64,000 nt of DNA from a virus, in the IMG/VR virus record IMGVR_UViG_3300037840_000216, positions 1 through 64,000 of that record; one strand, 5' to 3'. Shown in pieces: positions 63,001 through 64,000 of the stretch (position 1 is the first letter of the stretch; the number at the start of each line of letters is the position of its first letter). Below the pieces are notes generated by a model, which did no database searches, had not been told where the DNA came from, and was given only the letters and a program-made list of their open reading frames with translations. Made by a program: the position numbers and the translations under genes.

Positions 63001-64000
63001 TTACCCAAGCGTTTCGCTCTGTGAGTTTTCTGCAATCGAGACGGTCTGTGACGAGAGGTCCAGGCTGAACGCGATGTCGATGTTGTTAAGGGTGAAGGCC
63101 GGGCGGTAACTGAAGCTTGCCGTGATCGTGGTCGGTTCGGTAGTGGCCAGAGCAACGACCGGGGTCGCAAAGTCCACGATGTTGCCCGCTGACTGGAGGG
63201 CGCTGAGCACTCCGACGATGGCAGAGCGCACGATGATCGGTGAGTTGCCATCTGCGATGATCTGACCGATGATCTGGTTTTCGAGAGTTTCCTTGACCGA
63301 TTCGATCATCAGGAACTTCGCACGAATCACAGATACCTCGGAGCGCGAGGCACCGTGATTCGTGTCTAGCGTGATCGCGTGATTGCAGCGAATCTGGCCA
63401 TTCTGGATCTGTTCGATGACCATGAGTCCTTCTTCAGCATCTTCGTTCTTCTGCGTGGTGGTCTTGAGCGTTTTGACCTTGGTGAATCCAGTGATACCCT
63501 TGCGTGTAAGTGACGAAGCGACCGGGCGAGAGGCCATAGCCCCGGCAACGGCAGCTGCGAGGTACTGAGCCCCGACCGATGATTCGCTACCTTCGATGAG
63601 CGAGATGCCGACGTTGTTGATGTTGAGCAGGACGTTGTGAGATGCCAATGCACCACCCGCGTATGAGCGGATTTCCTGAGCGTGTTTGTAGATTTTCGCT
63701 GTGAGCGCTTCGCCGGTTGTGCCGTCCTCACCAAAGACACCGAAAATGAACTTCTCTTCGACTTCTCGTTTCTGCTCGTAGCCAAGGAATTCTTTGAAGA
63801 TCGCGGTGATGATGCCGTCGTTGACTTTACCTTCGGCGTTACCCTGGCCAATGATAGGCACGATCAGATCGATGGCCTGCACGATGTCGAGGCCTTTGAG
63901 GGTCTTGCCCCAGGTGGTCGGTTCTGCGACCGCGAGAGGCATTGGCTGTTCCGCGTTGATGATGAAACCGTTTTCGTCATATTCCGGTTCTGTGCCGCTG
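63001..64000 (-). CDS. Tail sheath protein, C-terminal part (5' end beyond window)
   Basis: The frame is open to the right window edge, so the N-terminus is missing. At least 332 residues are visible. The C-terminal part (SYRPAFTLNNIDIAFSLDLS) and the central KYFxxNVLLxINNVGISLIEG-like strands match contractile tail sheath organisation. Preceding residues (PLAVAEPTTWGKTLKGLDIV) support a sheath body. It marks the tail as contractile. Confidence 0.8.
   Translation of the reverse strand, partial: SGTEPEYDENGFIINAEQPMPLAVAEPTTWGKTLKGLDIVQAIDLIVPIIGQGNAEGKVNDGIITAIFKEFLGYEQKREVEEKFIFGVFGEDGTTGEALTAKIYKHAQEIRSYAGGALASHNVLLNINNVGISLIEGSESSVGAQYLAAAVAGAMASRPVASSLTRKGITGFTKVKTLKTTTQKNEDAEEGLMVIEQIQNGQIRCNHAITLDTNHGASRSEVSVIRAKFLMIESVKETLENQIIGQIIADGNSPIIVRSAIVGVLSALQSAGNIVDFATPVVALATTEPTTITASFSYRPAFTLNNIDIAFSLDLSSQTVSIAENSQSETLG

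Overview
This window looks like part of the genome of a large contractile-tailed phage (myovirus), probably infecting an actinobacterium. The phage assignment rests on a minus-strand late module with tail sheath, tail tube, frameshifted tail-assembly chaperones, tape measure, a hub carrying two lytic domains, and gp25-like and J-like baseplate proteins, and on a plus-strand replication module typical of phages. The host is an inference from many apparently leaderless genes with a -10 box about 7 nt before the ATG, an adenosylcobalamin-type ribonucleotide reductase, a DUF1906-like lysin, and an imported XRE regulator of actinobacterial style. No terminase, portal or capsid gene is in view, so the genome extends beyond both edges.

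Layout. 1-2.9 kb (minus): collar-type tail fibre cut by the window edge, second fibre protein, holin-like membrane protein, endolysin. 2.9-16.9 kb: a large tRNA array, almost all on the minus strand, with about 38 well-formed tRNAs plus several odd or decayed ones; together they cover all 20 amino acids. The array also holds a type-2 peptidyl-tRNA hydrolase gene, a recognisable bacterial-type RNase P RNA (3886-4150) wedged between two tRNAs, HNH endonuclease genes and remnants, small genes, candidate structured RNAs, an Ig-like (TIG) protein, and an imported island (about 9.2-11.8 kb) with a lipoprotein, XRE regulator, ISXO2/IS1595-type transposase and plus-strand tRNAs. 16.9-18.4 kb (minus): four small unknown genes. 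18.5-19.9 kb (plus): two genes ending at a strong terminator. 20.1-21.8 kb (minus): class II ribonucleotide reductase with a G-rich leader.

22-41.7 kb (plus): a compact replication and recombination cluster with many 1-20 nt overlaps: SWIM-type zinc protein, MerR-like HTH, P-loop ATPase, DnaC-like loader, DnaB-like helicase preceded by a partial copy of its own start, DnaG-like primase, putative ssDNA-binding protein, RNase H, DnaE-type polymerase, RecA, two PD-(D/E)XK-type nucleases, HNH, RuvC, a sigma-region-4-like protein and an SNF2-type helicase. It ends at a 14-bp-stem terminator followed by an unusual G/T-rich tract with 5-nt periodicity (about 41858-42075). 42-64 kb (minus): tail and baseplate genes, many joined by TAATG stop-start overlaps, with at least two overlooked microORFs, a baseplate protein fused to a GNAT domain, and one plus-strand leaderless membrane-protein gene set against the late operon.

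How it fits together: the phage appears to bring its own tRNA supply and part of the machinery that matures and recycles it. The tRNAs lack encoded CCA and so depend on host CCA addition. The phage RNase P RNA would need either a host protein subunit or to act alone. Replication is built around a DnaE-type polymerase.
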